NCBI GenBank assembly: GCA_016926985.1
Contig: JAFGNO010000224.1
Span: 1 to 8,771 of the forward strand
Direction of reading: 5' to 3'
From: Anaerolineae bacterium
GTDB lineage: Bacteria; Chloroflexota; Anaerolineae; Aggregatilineales; UBA3940
DNA length: 8,771 nt
Shown: positions 1-6,985 of the stretch, in pieces
How positions within the stretch are numbered: the first letter of the stretch is position 1
Layout: every line of letters starts with the position of its first letter
Position numbers and translations under genes: made by a program
Notes under the pieces: generated by a model
The model's database searches: none
What the model was told of the DNA's origin: nothing
The model's input: the letters and a program-made list of their open reading frames with translations, nothing else

Positions 1-64
1 GGTTGTCAACCGCCGTCACATCCCCCCAGCGTTTGGTCACGTTGTTATAGGTTACGCTTGCCAT
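1..64 (-). CDS. aglK: Sugar ABC transporter ATP-binding protein, N-terminal fragment (AglK/MsmK/UgpC type), cut by window edge
   Basis: The minus strand from position 64 reads ATG and then 20 more codons before the window ends, giving MASVTYNNVTKRWGDVTAVDN. This is the usual first beta-strand and A-loop region of the CUT1 sugar-importer ATPases (MalK/MsmK/UgpC), where the aromatic Y6 and the 'VTKR(F/W)G' and 'AVDN' segments precede the Walker A motif, which lies outside the window. The start is supported by a GGAGG Shine-Dalgarno at 71-75, six bases upstream of the ATG. It is the last visible gene of the operon, 81 bases after treS, and would supply the cytoplasmic ATPase for the two permeases encoded upstream. 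The family call is confident for so short a fragment. The aglK symbol rests on operon order. Walker, signature and regulatory domains cannot be seen. Confidence 0.8.
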   Translation of the reverse strand, partial: MASVTYNNVTKRWGDVTAVDN

Positions 65-137
65 TCTTTGCCTCCGATAGAGATTTTTGAGATTGTCTCA
101 TACAGTCCAGCATCATCAAAACTGCATCAGAATATTT

Positions 138-156
138 CACCTGAATTATTCAGGTG
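138..156 (-). repeat. Perfect hairpin holding the treS stop codon in its loop
   Basis: An 8-bp perfect inverted repeat, CACCTGAA and TTCAGGTG, flanks a three-base loop. On the minus strand that loop is exactly the TAA stop of treS (146-148). The following bases (AAATATTC) are not a U-tract, so this is not a normal intrinsic terminator. It could protect the upstream mRNA from 3' exonucleases or reduce read-through into the ATPase gene. The structure is seen in the sequence; the role is inferred. Confidence 0.6.
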
Positions 157-1780
157 GATTCAATTTCAGCCATTTAGTCTCGCAGCAACCCAGGGTCAGG
201 GTCAGCGGTGCTACATCGAGCGGCGCGTAAAGCTCACCGGGCGAGAGTAAATCCACAGGTATCAAACCCGCAAACTGTGCCAGGTTGAGCGCGATCTCAA
301 CAGCCCGATCCCCCAGGTGATGAAGCACCAGCAGATGTTCATCCCCCTCAGAACGCAGGAAGGCCAAGACAGCCTCGTTACCGGGATCGAGAAAGCGCAG
401 GCTGCCCCGCGCAAGCAAAGGATGCTGCTTGCGCAGGCGGATCAGCATCCGCATCCGGTTCAGCAGCGAGGCCGGGTCGTTTTCCTGCGCCGCCGTGTTG
501 ACCCGCTGGAACCCATAGACCGGGCCATCGATAACCGGGCTGTAAAGCGCAGCGGCTCTGGCGGCTGAAAAACCGCCATTTGGCCGGTCATTCCACTGCA
601 TGGGCGTGCGGACACCGTCCCGGTCGGGCAGGTAGATGGCATCCCCCATCCCGATCTCATCACCATAGTAGATGATGGGGCTCCCGGGCAGCGAAAACAG
701 GATACGGTTGGCCAGCATGATCCGATCCGGATTGTTATCCAGCAGGGGGGCAAGCCGCCGCCGGATGCCCAGGTTCAGCTTCATGCGCGGGTCGGGCGCG
801 TATTCCTGCCACATCCACTGCCGCTCTTCCTCGCTGACCATCTCGAGCGTCAGCTCATCATGATTGCGGAGGAAGGTGCACCACTGGCACCCATCCGGGA
901 TAGGCGGGGTCTGCTGGATCACCTCGCGGAGCTTTGCAGACTCCCCGCTGCGCAGCGCCATATAGATGCGCGGCATCAGCGGGAAGTGGAACCCCATATG
1001 AAACTCGTCGCCCTCGCCAAAGTAAGCGACCACGTCTTCCGGGGGCTGGTTGGCCTCGCAGAGAAGCAACGCGTGGGGCCAGCGCTCATCGATAAACCGC
1101 CGCATGCGCTTAAGATACGCATGAGTTTGGGGCAGATTTTCGTTGATCGTGCCCTCCCGCTCATAGAGATAGGGGACGGCATCCACCCGGAATCCATCGA
1201 TACCCAGGTCAAGCCAGTAAGCCATCACGTCCAGTATCGCCTGCTGTACGTCCGGGTTGTCGAAGTTGAGGTCAGGCTGATGGTAGTAGAAGCGATGCCA
1301 GTAATACTGGCCTGTCCGCTCATCGTAGGTCCAGTTTGAGTCTTCCGTGTCGATGAAGATGATCCGGGTCTCACTGTAGCGCTTGCCGGTATCACTCCAC
1401 ACATACCAGTCGCGCTTCGGATTGTCCCGTGAGGAGCGCGACTCGACGAACCAGGGATGCTGGTCCGAGGTGTGGTTGACCACCAGATCGGCGATCACCC
1501 GCAGGCCGCGCGCATGGGCCTCCTCGATAAGGCGCCTGAAATCGTCAAGAGTCCCGAAATCGGGGTGGATGCCCAGGTAATCCGCCACATCGTACCCGTC
1601 GTCTTTGAGCGGCGATGGGTAGATGGGCAGCAGCCAGATGCAGTCCACGCCCAGCGATTTCAGGTAGTCCAGCTTTTCCACCACACCGGCAAGGTCGCCA
1701 TGCCCGCTGCCAGTGCTGTCGTAAAAAGCCCTGACATACAGTTCGTAAAAAACTGCGTCCTGGTACCAGTTTTCGCCCAT
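146..1780 (-). CDS. treS: Trehalose synthase (maltose alpha-D-glucosyltransferase), GH13 family
   Basis: This 544-residue cytoplasmic enzyme (no signal peptide) interconverts maltose and trehalose by intramolecular transglucosylation (EC 5.4.99.16). The N-terminus 'WYQDAVFYELYVRAFYDS' and the block 'PSPLKDDGYDVADY' (residues 56-68) are hallmarks of TreS rather than of ordinary alpha-glucosidases. The GH13 regions are intact: DLVVNH (98-103), GFRVDAV with nucleophile D200, LLCEANQ with acid/base E242, and FLRNHDE with transition-state residue D308. 'YYGDEIGMGD' (371-380) and 'DRDGVRTPMQW' (386-396) follow, then a C-terminal beta domain from about 440. The length is that of stand-alone TreS, without the fused maltokinase found in some bacteria. 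The ATG lies 10 bases after the aglG stop, and a GGA-containing weak ribosome site falls inside the end of aglG, suggesting translational coupling. In rhizobial agl operons an alpha-glucosidase occupies this slot. Direction of flux and substrate preference are inferred. Confidence 0.93.
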   Translation of the reverse strand: MGENWYQDAVFYELYVRAFYDSTGSGHGDLAGVVEKLDYLKSLGVDCIWLLPIYPSPLKDDGYDVADYLGIHPDFGTLDDFRRLIEEAHARGLRVIADLVVNHTSDQHPWFVESRSSRDNPKRDWYVWSDTGKRYSETRIIFIDTEDSNWTYDERTGQYYWHRFYYHQPDLNFDNPDVQQAILDVMAYWLDLGIDGFRVDAVPYLYEREGTINENLPQTHAYLKRMRRFIDERWPHALLLCEANQPPEDVVAYFGEGDEFHMGFHFPLMPRIYMALRSGESAKLREVIQQTPPIPDGCQWCTFLRNHDELTLEMVSEEERQWMWQEYAPDPRMKLNLGIRRRLAPLLDNNPDRIMLANRILFSLPGSPIIYYGDEIGMGDAIYLPDRDGVRTPMQWNDRPNGGFSAARAAALYSPVIDGPVYGFQRVNTAAQENDPASLLNRMRMLIRLRKQHPLLARGSLRFLDPGNEAVLAFLRSEGDEHLLVLHHLGDRAVEIALNLAQFAGLIPVDLLSPGELYAPLDVAPLTLTLGCCETKWLKLNPPE

Positions 1781-1790
1781 TCTGGACGGG

Positions 1791-2897
1791 TTATCCTTTC
1801 ACTGAGCCAGCCAGCAACCCGCGCACAAAGAAGCGCTGAAGCGAGAAGAAAACGATCATCGGCACCAGGATAGACACAAAGGCGCCCGCCGTCAGGGCAT
1901 GGAAGTCCTGCCCGCGTGAGCCGGTCATCTCCTGGATCCGCATGGTCATCACCTGGATATCGGAATTGGTCACACCCAGGAAAATCAGGGCGACCAGGTA
2001 GTCATTCCAGACCCACAGGAACTGGAAGATGGCGAAGGAAGCCAGCGCCGGGACGGAGAGCGGGAGGATAAGCCGCAGGAAGATGGTGAAGTGCGAGGCG
2101 CCGTCGATGAAGGCCGATTCCAGGATGTCACGCGGGAGGCCGCTTATGTAGTTGTAGAGCAGGTAGGTTGCCAGCGGCAGGCCAAAGCCTGTATGCGCCA
2201 GCCAGACCGCCAGAAAGGTGCCGTTCAGGTCCAGCGAGACATAGTCGCGCATGATCGGGATCAGGGCGATTTGCAGCGGGACCACCAGCAGCGCCACTAC
2301 CCCGATAAACATTACCTTGCGAAGCGGGAAGCGCATCCAGGCGAACCCATAGGCAGCAAAGGCGGCGATCAGGATCGGGATCACCGTTGCAGGGATGGCC
2401 ACGGTGAATGTGTTCAGAAACGCGCCGGTAAAGTTATCCCCCTGCACGATGCTTACGCTGCCATCGGCGTTGGTGATCTCATAGGTTTTCCCGGCTAACA
2501 CCTGCCCGTAGTTCTCAAAGGTAAAATCCCAGTTGACCCCCCATTTGCGCTCGCGCACCTCGATGCGGCCGCTGCGCAGGTTGCCAACCCACAGAAACTG
2601 CGTCTGGCGATCCTCACTGACTACCCCCTCGCGGAACTCGTCGTAAGTCGCTGTGATGCCCTCGATGGTGATTGGTTCATCACGGGTCATGTCTTCGGGG
2701 ATGGGCAGCTCCTCGGTAGTCTGCCACCCCCGGTGGGGCAGTACCGTCCACCAGCCGGAGGACTTGATGTCATCGCGCGGGCGGAAGGACGAGATCAGCA
2801 GGGCCAGGGTCGGGATGGTCCAGATAAAGCAGATCAGGAACAACGCCCCGTTGACTGCAATACTGCTCAACAATCTGCGTACTTTGAGGCTTTCCAT
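1791..2897 (-). CDS. aglG: Alpha-glucoside ABC transporter permease, AglG-like (MalG family), with large extracytoplasmic insert
   Basis: This is an inner-membrane permease of a CUT1 sugar importer. From the ATG at 2897 it has 368 residues, with six likely membrane segments near 13-36, 161-184, 195-215, 226-248, 282-307 and 337-357. The cytoplasmic EAA loop that docks the ATPase reads ESAFIDGASHFTIFLRLILP (260-279). Unlike ordinary MalG proteins, about 120 residues (38-160) separate the first and second membrane segments. They are rich in charged residues and should lie outside the membrane; such an insert is what I recall for AglG. A longer reading from a TTG at 2921 exists, but the ATG at 2897 sits nine bases after GGGAGG and one base after the aglF stop, so it is preferred. 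It should pair with AglF and the ATPase. Confidence 0.88.
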   Translation of the reverse strand: MESLKVRRLLSSIAVNGALFLICFIWTIPTLALLISSFRPRDDIKSSGWWTVLPHRGWQTTEELPIPEDMTRDEPITIEGITATYDEFREGVVSEDRQTQFLWVGNLRSGRIEVRERKWGVNWDFTFENYGQVLAGKTYEITNADGSVSIVQGDNFTGAFLNTFTVAIPATVIPILIAAFAAYGFAWMRFPLRKVMFIGVVALLVVPLQIALIPIMRDYVSLDLNGTFLAVWLAHTGFGLPLATYLLYNYISGLPRDILESAFIDGASHFTIFLRLILPLSVPALASFAIFQFLWVWNDYLVALIFLGVTNSDIQVMTMRIQEMTGSRGQDFHALTAGAFVSILVPMIVFFSLQRFFVRGLLAGSVKG

Positions 2898-2898
2898 G

Positions 2899-4029
2899 TT
2901 AAAAGACCTCCCGTTCGCCAAACTGCTTGAGGTTGTAGATCATCACCGGGATGACCGCGATGAGCAGGATGATGGCGATGGTTGAGCCATACCCGCTGTT
3001 GCGGTTGATGAACGATTCCCGGTAGAACCGGACGCCAATCACCTCGGTGCCATACTGCCCGCCGGTCATCACGATAACGGCGTCGAATACCTTCAGGGTG
3101 AAGATGACGACGGTGGTGGTCACGGTGATGATGGTTCCCTGGATGTAGGGAATGAGGATTTTGAAGAAGATCTGGATCTCGTTCGCGCCGTCAACCCGCG
3201 CCGCCTCCAGCAGTTCGCCAGGTACGCCCTTGAGCGCTGCCGACAACAGCACCATGGCATAGCCAGACTGGAGCCAGATGACGGTGACGATCAAGAAGAA
3301 GTTGTTCCAGGGCTGGTTGATCAGCCAGGCCTGGGGTTCCGCGCCAAAGATGCCTGTGATGGCATTCAGCAGCCCGACGTTGGGGTTGTATTCATACACC
3401 ATCCCCCAGATGACGCCGGCACCCACAAAGGAGATGGCCATTGGCAGGAAGATCAGCGACTTCCAGATGCTTTCCGCCTTGCTCCGGTCAGCCAGCACCG
3501 CAACCAGCAGTCCCAGAATCACGGTCAGGGAGGTGCCAAGCACCATCCACAGCAGGTTATTGCGGAAGGCTTCCAGCATGATGCGCTGGGTGAAGACTTC
3601 AATATAGTTCTGTATGAAGGGCACTCCCTGCCCATTCAGACCGACAAACTGGCTTCCGTTGGTGTTTCTGAGGCTCAGCCAGAATGTGCGGAGCGTTGGT
3701 ATCGCCAGGTACCAGGTCAGGATGGCAATGGCCGGGCCTACAAACAGGAACGGTTGAAGATATCGCATCCATCGCTGGGGAAGCTGCTCGATCAGCCAGT
3801 TGGAAACAAAAAACAACATCGCGACGCCGCCAACGCCCCAGACAATAGCGATCAGCGTGATCACCAGCTGGGGGGCATTGCTGTCGCGGAGGAAAATGAA
3901 GCCCTGCCACAGTACGACAAAGGTAACAGCAGGGACGATCAGGGCGATCAGGATACGCCCAAAGCTGGAGACCAGGAAGTCGCCAATCGTCCTGACTCTT
4001 TGGTTTTCTGCATCGGCATATTGCGCCAT
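2899..4029 (-). CDS. aglF: Alpha-glucoside ABC transporter permease, AglF-like (MalF family)
   Basis: This is a 376-residue inner-membrane permease. Eight hydrophobic segments are visible near 26-47, 55-75, 90-110, 157-180, 191-212, 244-266, 296-319 and 348-367. The two N-terminal segments are additional to the six-helix core, as in MalF-type subunits. The EAA loop EAARVDGANEIQIFFKILIP (275-294) carries the invariant glycine (G281) and is where the ATPase would dock. The start is clear: a GGAGG Shine-Dalgarno at 4035-4039 lies five bases before the ATG. The stop is one base before the aglG ATG, so the two permeases are almost certainly translated together as a heterodimer. The AglF assignment rests on its place between AglE-like and AglG-like genes; the sugar itself is not determined by the sequence. 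Confidence 0.9.
   Translation of the reverse strand: MAQYADAENQRVRTIGDFLVSSFGRILIALIVPAVTFVVLWQGFIFLRDSNAPQLVITLIAIVWGVGGVAMLFFVSNWLIEQLPQRWMRYLQPFLFVGPAIAILTWYLAIPTLRTFWLSLRNTNGSQFVGLNGQGVPFIQNYIEVFTQRIMLEAFRNNLLWMVLGTSLTVILGLLVAVLADRSKAESIWKSLIFLPMAISFVGAGVIWGMVYEYNPNVGLLNAITGIFGAEPQAWLINQPWNNFFLIVTVIWLQSGYAMVLLSAALKGVPGELLEAARVDGANEIQIFFKILIPYIQGTIITVTTTVVIFTLKVFDAVIVMTGGQYGTEVIGVRFYRESFINRNSGYGSTIAIILLIAVIPVMIYNLKQFGEREVF
2907..2912 (-). promoter_or_regulatory. Ribosome binding site deciding the aglG start
   Basis: The minus strand reads GGGAGG here, then nine bases (TCTTTTAAC), then ATG at 2897. The alternative TTG at 2921 would place this site inside the coding region and has no comparable Shine-Dalgarno. 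The site lies within the last codons of aglF, so initiation of aglG is probably coupled to termination of aglF. Confidence 0.7.
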
Positions 4030-4081
4030 AGTGACCTCCAGTAACTAGGCTGTATGACAAGGTAACCAGGCCATTGTACAA

Positions 4082-4110
4082 AGCAGGGCAACCGAGACGG
4101 CTGCCCTGCT
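4082..4110 (-). terminator. GC-rich hairpin between aglE and aglF (partial terminator or mRNA-stabilising stem)
   Basis: AGCAGGGCA (4082-4090) pairs perfectly with TGCCCTGCT (4102-4110), and after one mismatch an inner CCG/CGG stem closes an AGA loop. On the minus strand the stem is followed by only a short T-run (TTTGT), so termination should be incomplete. Such a stem 60 bases after the binding-protein stop is a common way to keep binding-protein mRNA more abundant than permease mRNA. Confidence 0.55.
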
Positions 4111-4141
4111 CCCTTACTAAAACTCAGCGATCATGAGTGGC

Positions 4142-4158
4142 TATGCGCTTTGCACATA
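4142..4158 (-). repeat. Small hairpin just downstream of aglE
   Basis: On the minus strand TATGTGC, loop AAA, GCGCATA forms a 7-bp stem with one G-T wobble, 11 bases after the aglE stop and upstream of the stronger stem at 4082-4110. With no U-tract it is more likely a 3'-end stabilising structure than a terminator. The pairing is seen; the role is a guess. Confidence 0.35.
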
Positions 4159-4169
4159 TCCTCACGAGG

Positions 4170-5552
4170 TTACTCTGAAGGCCAGGCAGCGTCGATCTCC
4201 GCAAGCGCCGTTTCCAGGTCAACCACACCGCTGAAGTAGTCGGTCATGCCCTTCCAGAATGAGCCAGCGCCCACTGCGCCGGGCATCAGGTCGGAGCCAT
4301 CAAAGCGGACACTATCAGCATTGGCCACCAGTTCGGCAATGCCTCGCTCGACATCATCGCCATACCAGTCAAGGGCAGCATCGTTGTGCGGTGACAGCGC
4401 ACCACCAGAAGCCAGCCAGGTGCGGAGCGAGTCGCCACGGGTGAAGAAGTCCATCACCGCGCGCACTTCGGGCCGGTCGTTGAACATCGCGTAGATGTCG
4501 CCAGCGATCAGGTAGGGCTTGCCATAGGCATCATCAATTGGCGGCAGGTAGAAGAAATCGTAGTCCTGACCGGCAACTGAGCCCTCAGGGAAGAAGCTGG
4601 TGATGAAGTTGCCCTGCTTGTGCAGCCAGCATTTTGGCGGGTTGTCAAACATGGGCACAGGGGCGTCGCCAAAGAAGGTGGTGACAATCGCCTGGGTTCC
4701 GCCGTAGACGTAGCCCTCGGTCAGCCACAGATCGCTCAGGGTCTGGGCCGCATTCAGCACCTCTGGAGAGGTGAAGGGCAGGCGCTCTTCCGGCGAGGCC
4801 GGGAAGGACCAGCGGTCGTAGTTCTCCAGCGAAGTGGTGCGCAGCATGACCTCTTCCATCCAGTCGGTGGCAGGCCATCCGGTCGCATCGCCAGATTCAA
4901 TACCCACGCACCAGGGCGCGTCGCCGTCGGCGACGATCTGGTCGGAGAGTGCAAGCATCTCATCCCAGGTCTCAGGAACGGTGTAGCCGGCTTCCTCAAA
5001 CTCTGGAACCGGGTACCAGACCTGACTCTTGGCATTGTAACGCGCCCAGATGCCAGCCATGATGCCGTCCATCATTGCCATGTCAAGCCAGGCCTGCTTG
5101 TAGTTCTGCTCAAGCCAGCTCTCGTCCAGGAAGGTGCTCACATCGATGACCTTGCCATCCTTCACAAAGCCAAGCAGCAGGCCCGGCTGCGGGAAGTCGG
5201 CGATGTCAGGGGCTGCGCCGCCATCAACTGAAGCCGTAATGGTAGTCTCGAAGGTCTTTGAGCCGGTATACTGGATGTCAATCCCGGTCCACTCTTCAAA
5301 GTCGGCGATGGACTCGTTGAATTTCACCTCGTCCTCGTCGGTGAAGGGGCCATTCATGACTACAACCGTGCCATCGTATTCGCCGCGGCAGGCCGCATCC
5401 AGCTCGGCGCTCAGACCGGTCCATGTCTCAGGACACATGAACTCGCCGGTTTCGCCGCCATCGTCCTCGCCGTCATCGGGGGTGCCGCAGGCAACCAGGG
5501 CCAGGGCAACAATGGCGAGCACTATCAACAACAAACTCTTTTTCTTAAGCAT
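4170..5552 (-). CDS. aglE: Alpha-glucoside ABC transporter substrate-binding lipoprotein, AglE-like
   Basis: This 460-residue solute-binding protein captures the sugar outside the membrane and hands it to the AglF/AglG pair. A basic, hydrophobic leader ends in the lipobox LVAC, with lipidated C22, followed by an acidic flexible linker (DDGEDDGGE). Motifs I recognise from the AglE group are GWPATDW (225-231), PPKCWLHKQ (305-313), FDGSDLMPG (417-425) and SFWKGMTDY (431-439); length also agrees with AglE (about 460). Four further cysteines (C40, C55, C215, C308) could form two disulfides, C40-C55 and C215-C308; this pairing is inferred. The ATG is preceded by GAGGAG at 5558-5563, five bases away. 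It is the first transport gene after the regulator, with 188 bases between them and about 140 bases plus hairpins before aglF. The exact ligand (maltose, trehalose, sucrose or another alpha-glucoside) is not resolved. Confidence 0.92.
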   Translation of the reverse strand: MLKKKSLLLIVLAIVALALVACGTPDDGEDDGGETGEFMCPETWTGLSAELDAACRGEYDGTVVVMNGPFTDEDEVKFNESIADFEEWTGIDIQYTGSKTFETTITASVDGGAAPDIADFPQPGLLLGFVKDGKVIDVSTFLDESWLEQNYKQAWLDMAMMDGIMAGIWARYNAKSQVWYPVPEFEEAGYTVPETWDEMLALSDQIVADGDAPWCVGIESGDATGWPATDWMEEVMLRTTSLENYDRWSFPASPEERLPFTSPEVLNAAQTLSDLWLTEGYVYGGTQAIVTTFFGDAPVPMFDNPPKCWLHKQGNFITSFFPEGSVAGQDYDFFYLPPIDDAYGKPYLIAGDIYAMFNDRPEVRAVMDFFTRGDSLRTWLASGGALSPHNDAALDWYGDDVERGIAELVANADSVRFDGSDLMPGAVGAGSFWKGMTDYFSGVVDLETALAEIDAAWPSE

Positions 5553-5710
5553 GACTTCTCCTCACATATAGGTAGGATTGAACGAATGTACAGGCGCTAC
5601 CCAGTCTGGCGGGCACCGCATGTAACCCAACGAAACATATCGCCTTAGGGTACTCCTTTTCCGCTATATTCTCCTCTCCTTTCACTACAGCCCGGTGGCG
5701 CGGGCCTCTC

Positions 5711-5733
5711 ACAAACAAACCTGACCGCTCAGG
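5711..5733 (-). terminator. Short intrinsic terminator or attenuator after the LacI-family gene
   Basis: On the minus strand CCTGA, loop GCGG, TCAGG forms a 5-bp stem (5720-5733) followed directly by the T-rich run TTTGTTTGT (5711-5719), seven bases after the repressor stop codon. The stem is short, so termination is probably partial, leaving some read-through into aglE. I found no convincing sigma-70 promoter between here and aglE. Confidence 0.45.
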
Positions 5734-5740
5734 CAGCAGC

Positions 5741-6769
5741 TCAAACAGTTGCTGCATTGAGCGGAGCGGCTGTTTCACGAACTACCAGCGATACGGGGAT
5801 AACCTGCTCTGTGACCTCGGCATTTTTCTGGTCGAGCCGTTTTAACATCGCCCGCACGCCCCTGATCCCCGTTTCATACAGGGACTGGCTGATCGTTGTC
5901 AGCCCGATATAAGACGAGATAGTAATATCATCATAGCCAATAACCGACACATCGCCGGGGACATTCAGCCCCTTGCTCCGTATCGCTTCAATGGTCCCCA
6001 ATGCCTGTGTATCGCTGGCGGTAAAGATGGCTGTTGGTGGGTCATCCAGGTCGAGCAGTTCCGTCGTAAGATGGCGCGCCCGGTAGCGGCCATGCTCACC
6101 CTGCTTGTGATACTCCGGATTAAAAGGAATACCATTATCGGTCAGCGCCTGCTGATATCCCTGTAGACGCCGGGCGCTGGCCCGGAAGCGAAAGGGGCTG
6201 TCAATATCATCGCTCAGGTAGGCAATCCGGGTGTGGCCCAGATCGATGAGATACTGGGTGGCAAGGCGTCCCCCGTTAATATCGTCAATGGTTAACGAAG
6301 GCAACTGAGGGTGGTAGGCGTCAACCAGCACAACCGGCAGATTGTAACGGGCAAAGCGTTCCACATCGGCGTCTGAGGGATACAAAGACATCACGATCAC
6401 CCCATCCACACGCTGCTCATAAGGCACGCGCTCAAACAGCTCCTGCTGATGTTCAGGCGTTTCCACATTGTATAAAACCAGGTTATAAGGGCTGTTGACA
6501 AGGCTGGCTTCAATTCCTCTCAGCCGCTCAACGAAAGCAGGACGGGTGAAAAAAGGGACAATGAGGCCGATTGCCAGCGATTTGCCGCCGCTGGAAAGCA
6601 GGCGGGCCACCGAACTGGGACGATAGTTAAGCTCCTCAATAGCCGCCAGCACCTTTCGGCGCGTCTCTGCGCTGACCGAAGGGCTTTCATTCAAAACGCG
6701 GGAGACGGTACCAACACCGACACCTGCCAGCTCCGCAACATCGCGAATTGTGGAAGAATTTTTAGCCAC
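5741..6769 (-). CDS. LacI-family transcriptional repressor of the alpha-glucoside operon (AglR-like)
   Basis: This is a 342-residue DNA-binding regulator starting at GTG (6769). The N-terminal helix-turn-helix TIRDVAELAGVGVGTVSRVL (7-26) is the LacI signature. The hinge helix near 51-60 (PSSVARLLSS) contains L58, the counterpart of the LacI leucine that wedges into the central CpG of the operator. A periplasmic-binding-protein-like effector domain follows from about 66 to 332, with the typical 'VDGVIVM' (121-127), 'GHTRIAYL' (178-185), 'TAIFTASD' (246-253) and 'DVSVIGYDD' (273-281). It is the first gene of the operon. A perfect palindrome with a central CCGG lies just upstream of its start, within its own promoter, so it very likely represses itself and probably the transport genes, released by an imported sugar. 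The effector is unknown. A GGGG-type weak ribosome site precedes the GTG. Confidence 0.92.
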   Translation of the reverse strand: MAKNSSTIRDVAELAGVGVGTVSRVLNESPSVSAETRRKVLAAIEELNYRPSSVARLLSSGGKSLAIGLIVPFFTRPAFVERLRGIEASLVNSPYNLVLYNVETPEHQQELFERVPYEQRVDGVIVMSLYPSDADVERFARYNLPVVLVDAYHPQLPSLTIDDINGGRLATQYLIDLGHTRIAYLSDDIDSPFRFRASARRLQGYQQALTDNGIPFNPEYHKQGEHGRYRARHLTTELLDLDDPPTAIFTASDTQALGTIEAIRSKGLNVPGDVSVIGYDDITISSYIGLTTISQSLYETGIRGVRAMLKRLDQKNAEVTEQVIPVSLVVRETAAPLNAATV

Positions 6770-6785
6770 CCGATTATCCCCAGTT

Positions 6786-6799
6786 TGGAACCGGTTCCA
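6786..6799. promoter_or_regulatory. LacI-family operator (perfect 14-bp palindrome)
   Basis: TGGAACCGGTTCCA is a perfect palindrome with a central CpG, matching the general LacI-family operator form (TGnAACCGGTTnCA). It begins six bases after the -10 box of the repressor promoter and so covers the expected transcription start. Binding there would block initiation. The sequence is direct; the identity of the binding protein is inferred from its position next to the LacI-family gene. Confidence 0.85.
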
Positions 6800-6805
6800 T
6801 CTACC

Positions 6806-6833
6806 ATTATAGGGCCAGTTTCTCCCCTGTCAA
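6806..6833 (-). promoter_or_regulatory. Consensus sigma-70 promoter of the LacI-family gene
   Basis: On the minus strand TTGACA (6828-6833) and TATAAT (6806-6811) are separated by 16 bases. Both hexamers are perfect matches. The predicted start falls in the downstream palindrome at 6786-6799, giving a strong promoter held under autorepression. It may also be the main promoter for the whole operon. Confidence 0.88.
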
Positions 6834-6985
6834 GCATTTAGTGGGCGGACAGGTACAAAACTGTGCTGAAAATCACATAAATCGCGAAGACCCGGCAGTA
6901 ATCCGGTGCAGGTGGGCGCAGATAAGCTCATGATGAAGCCAGCCTGGTTAAGTGCATTGCAGACCGACCCCAATCAAAGCCCTGC
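6834..6985. other. Spacer between the LacI-family promoter and the SRPBCC gene, no gene seen
   Basis: About 150 bases with no open frame of coding character. Transcription of the SRPBCC gene would run through it toward the repressor promoter, yet I see only a weak CCGG-loop-CCGG element (near 6892-6906) and no convincing intrinsic terminator. Confidence 0.5.

Noticed and set aside
860..1339. Long plus-strand frame of 159 codons inside treS
   Set aside because: It lies wholly antisense to a complete GH13 enzyme with intact catalytic residues, and its product shows no domain pattern.
4620..5231. 203-codon plus-strand frame opposite aglE
   Set aside because: It is a shadow of the aglE reading frame, with no ribosome site and no recognisable motifs.
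5621..5637. TGTAACCCAACGAAACA upstream of aglE as a second operator for the LacI-family protein
   Set aside because: Only the left half (TGnAACC) fits the perfect palindrome at 6786; over 14 bases about 8 match, which is too weak to call.
5553..5710. A separate sigma-70 promoter directly upstream of aglE
   Set aside because: TATA-like hexamers (TATAGC, TACATT, TATATG) are present on the minus strand but none has a reasonable -35 box at 16-18 bases, apart from a poor TGTACA-16-TATATG pair too close to the ribosome site.
5545..5778. 77-codon minus-strand frame bridging the end of the repressor gene and the start of aglE
   Set aside because: It overlaps both neighbours, covers the terminator-like hairpin and the aglE ribosome site, and its product has no recognisable pattern.
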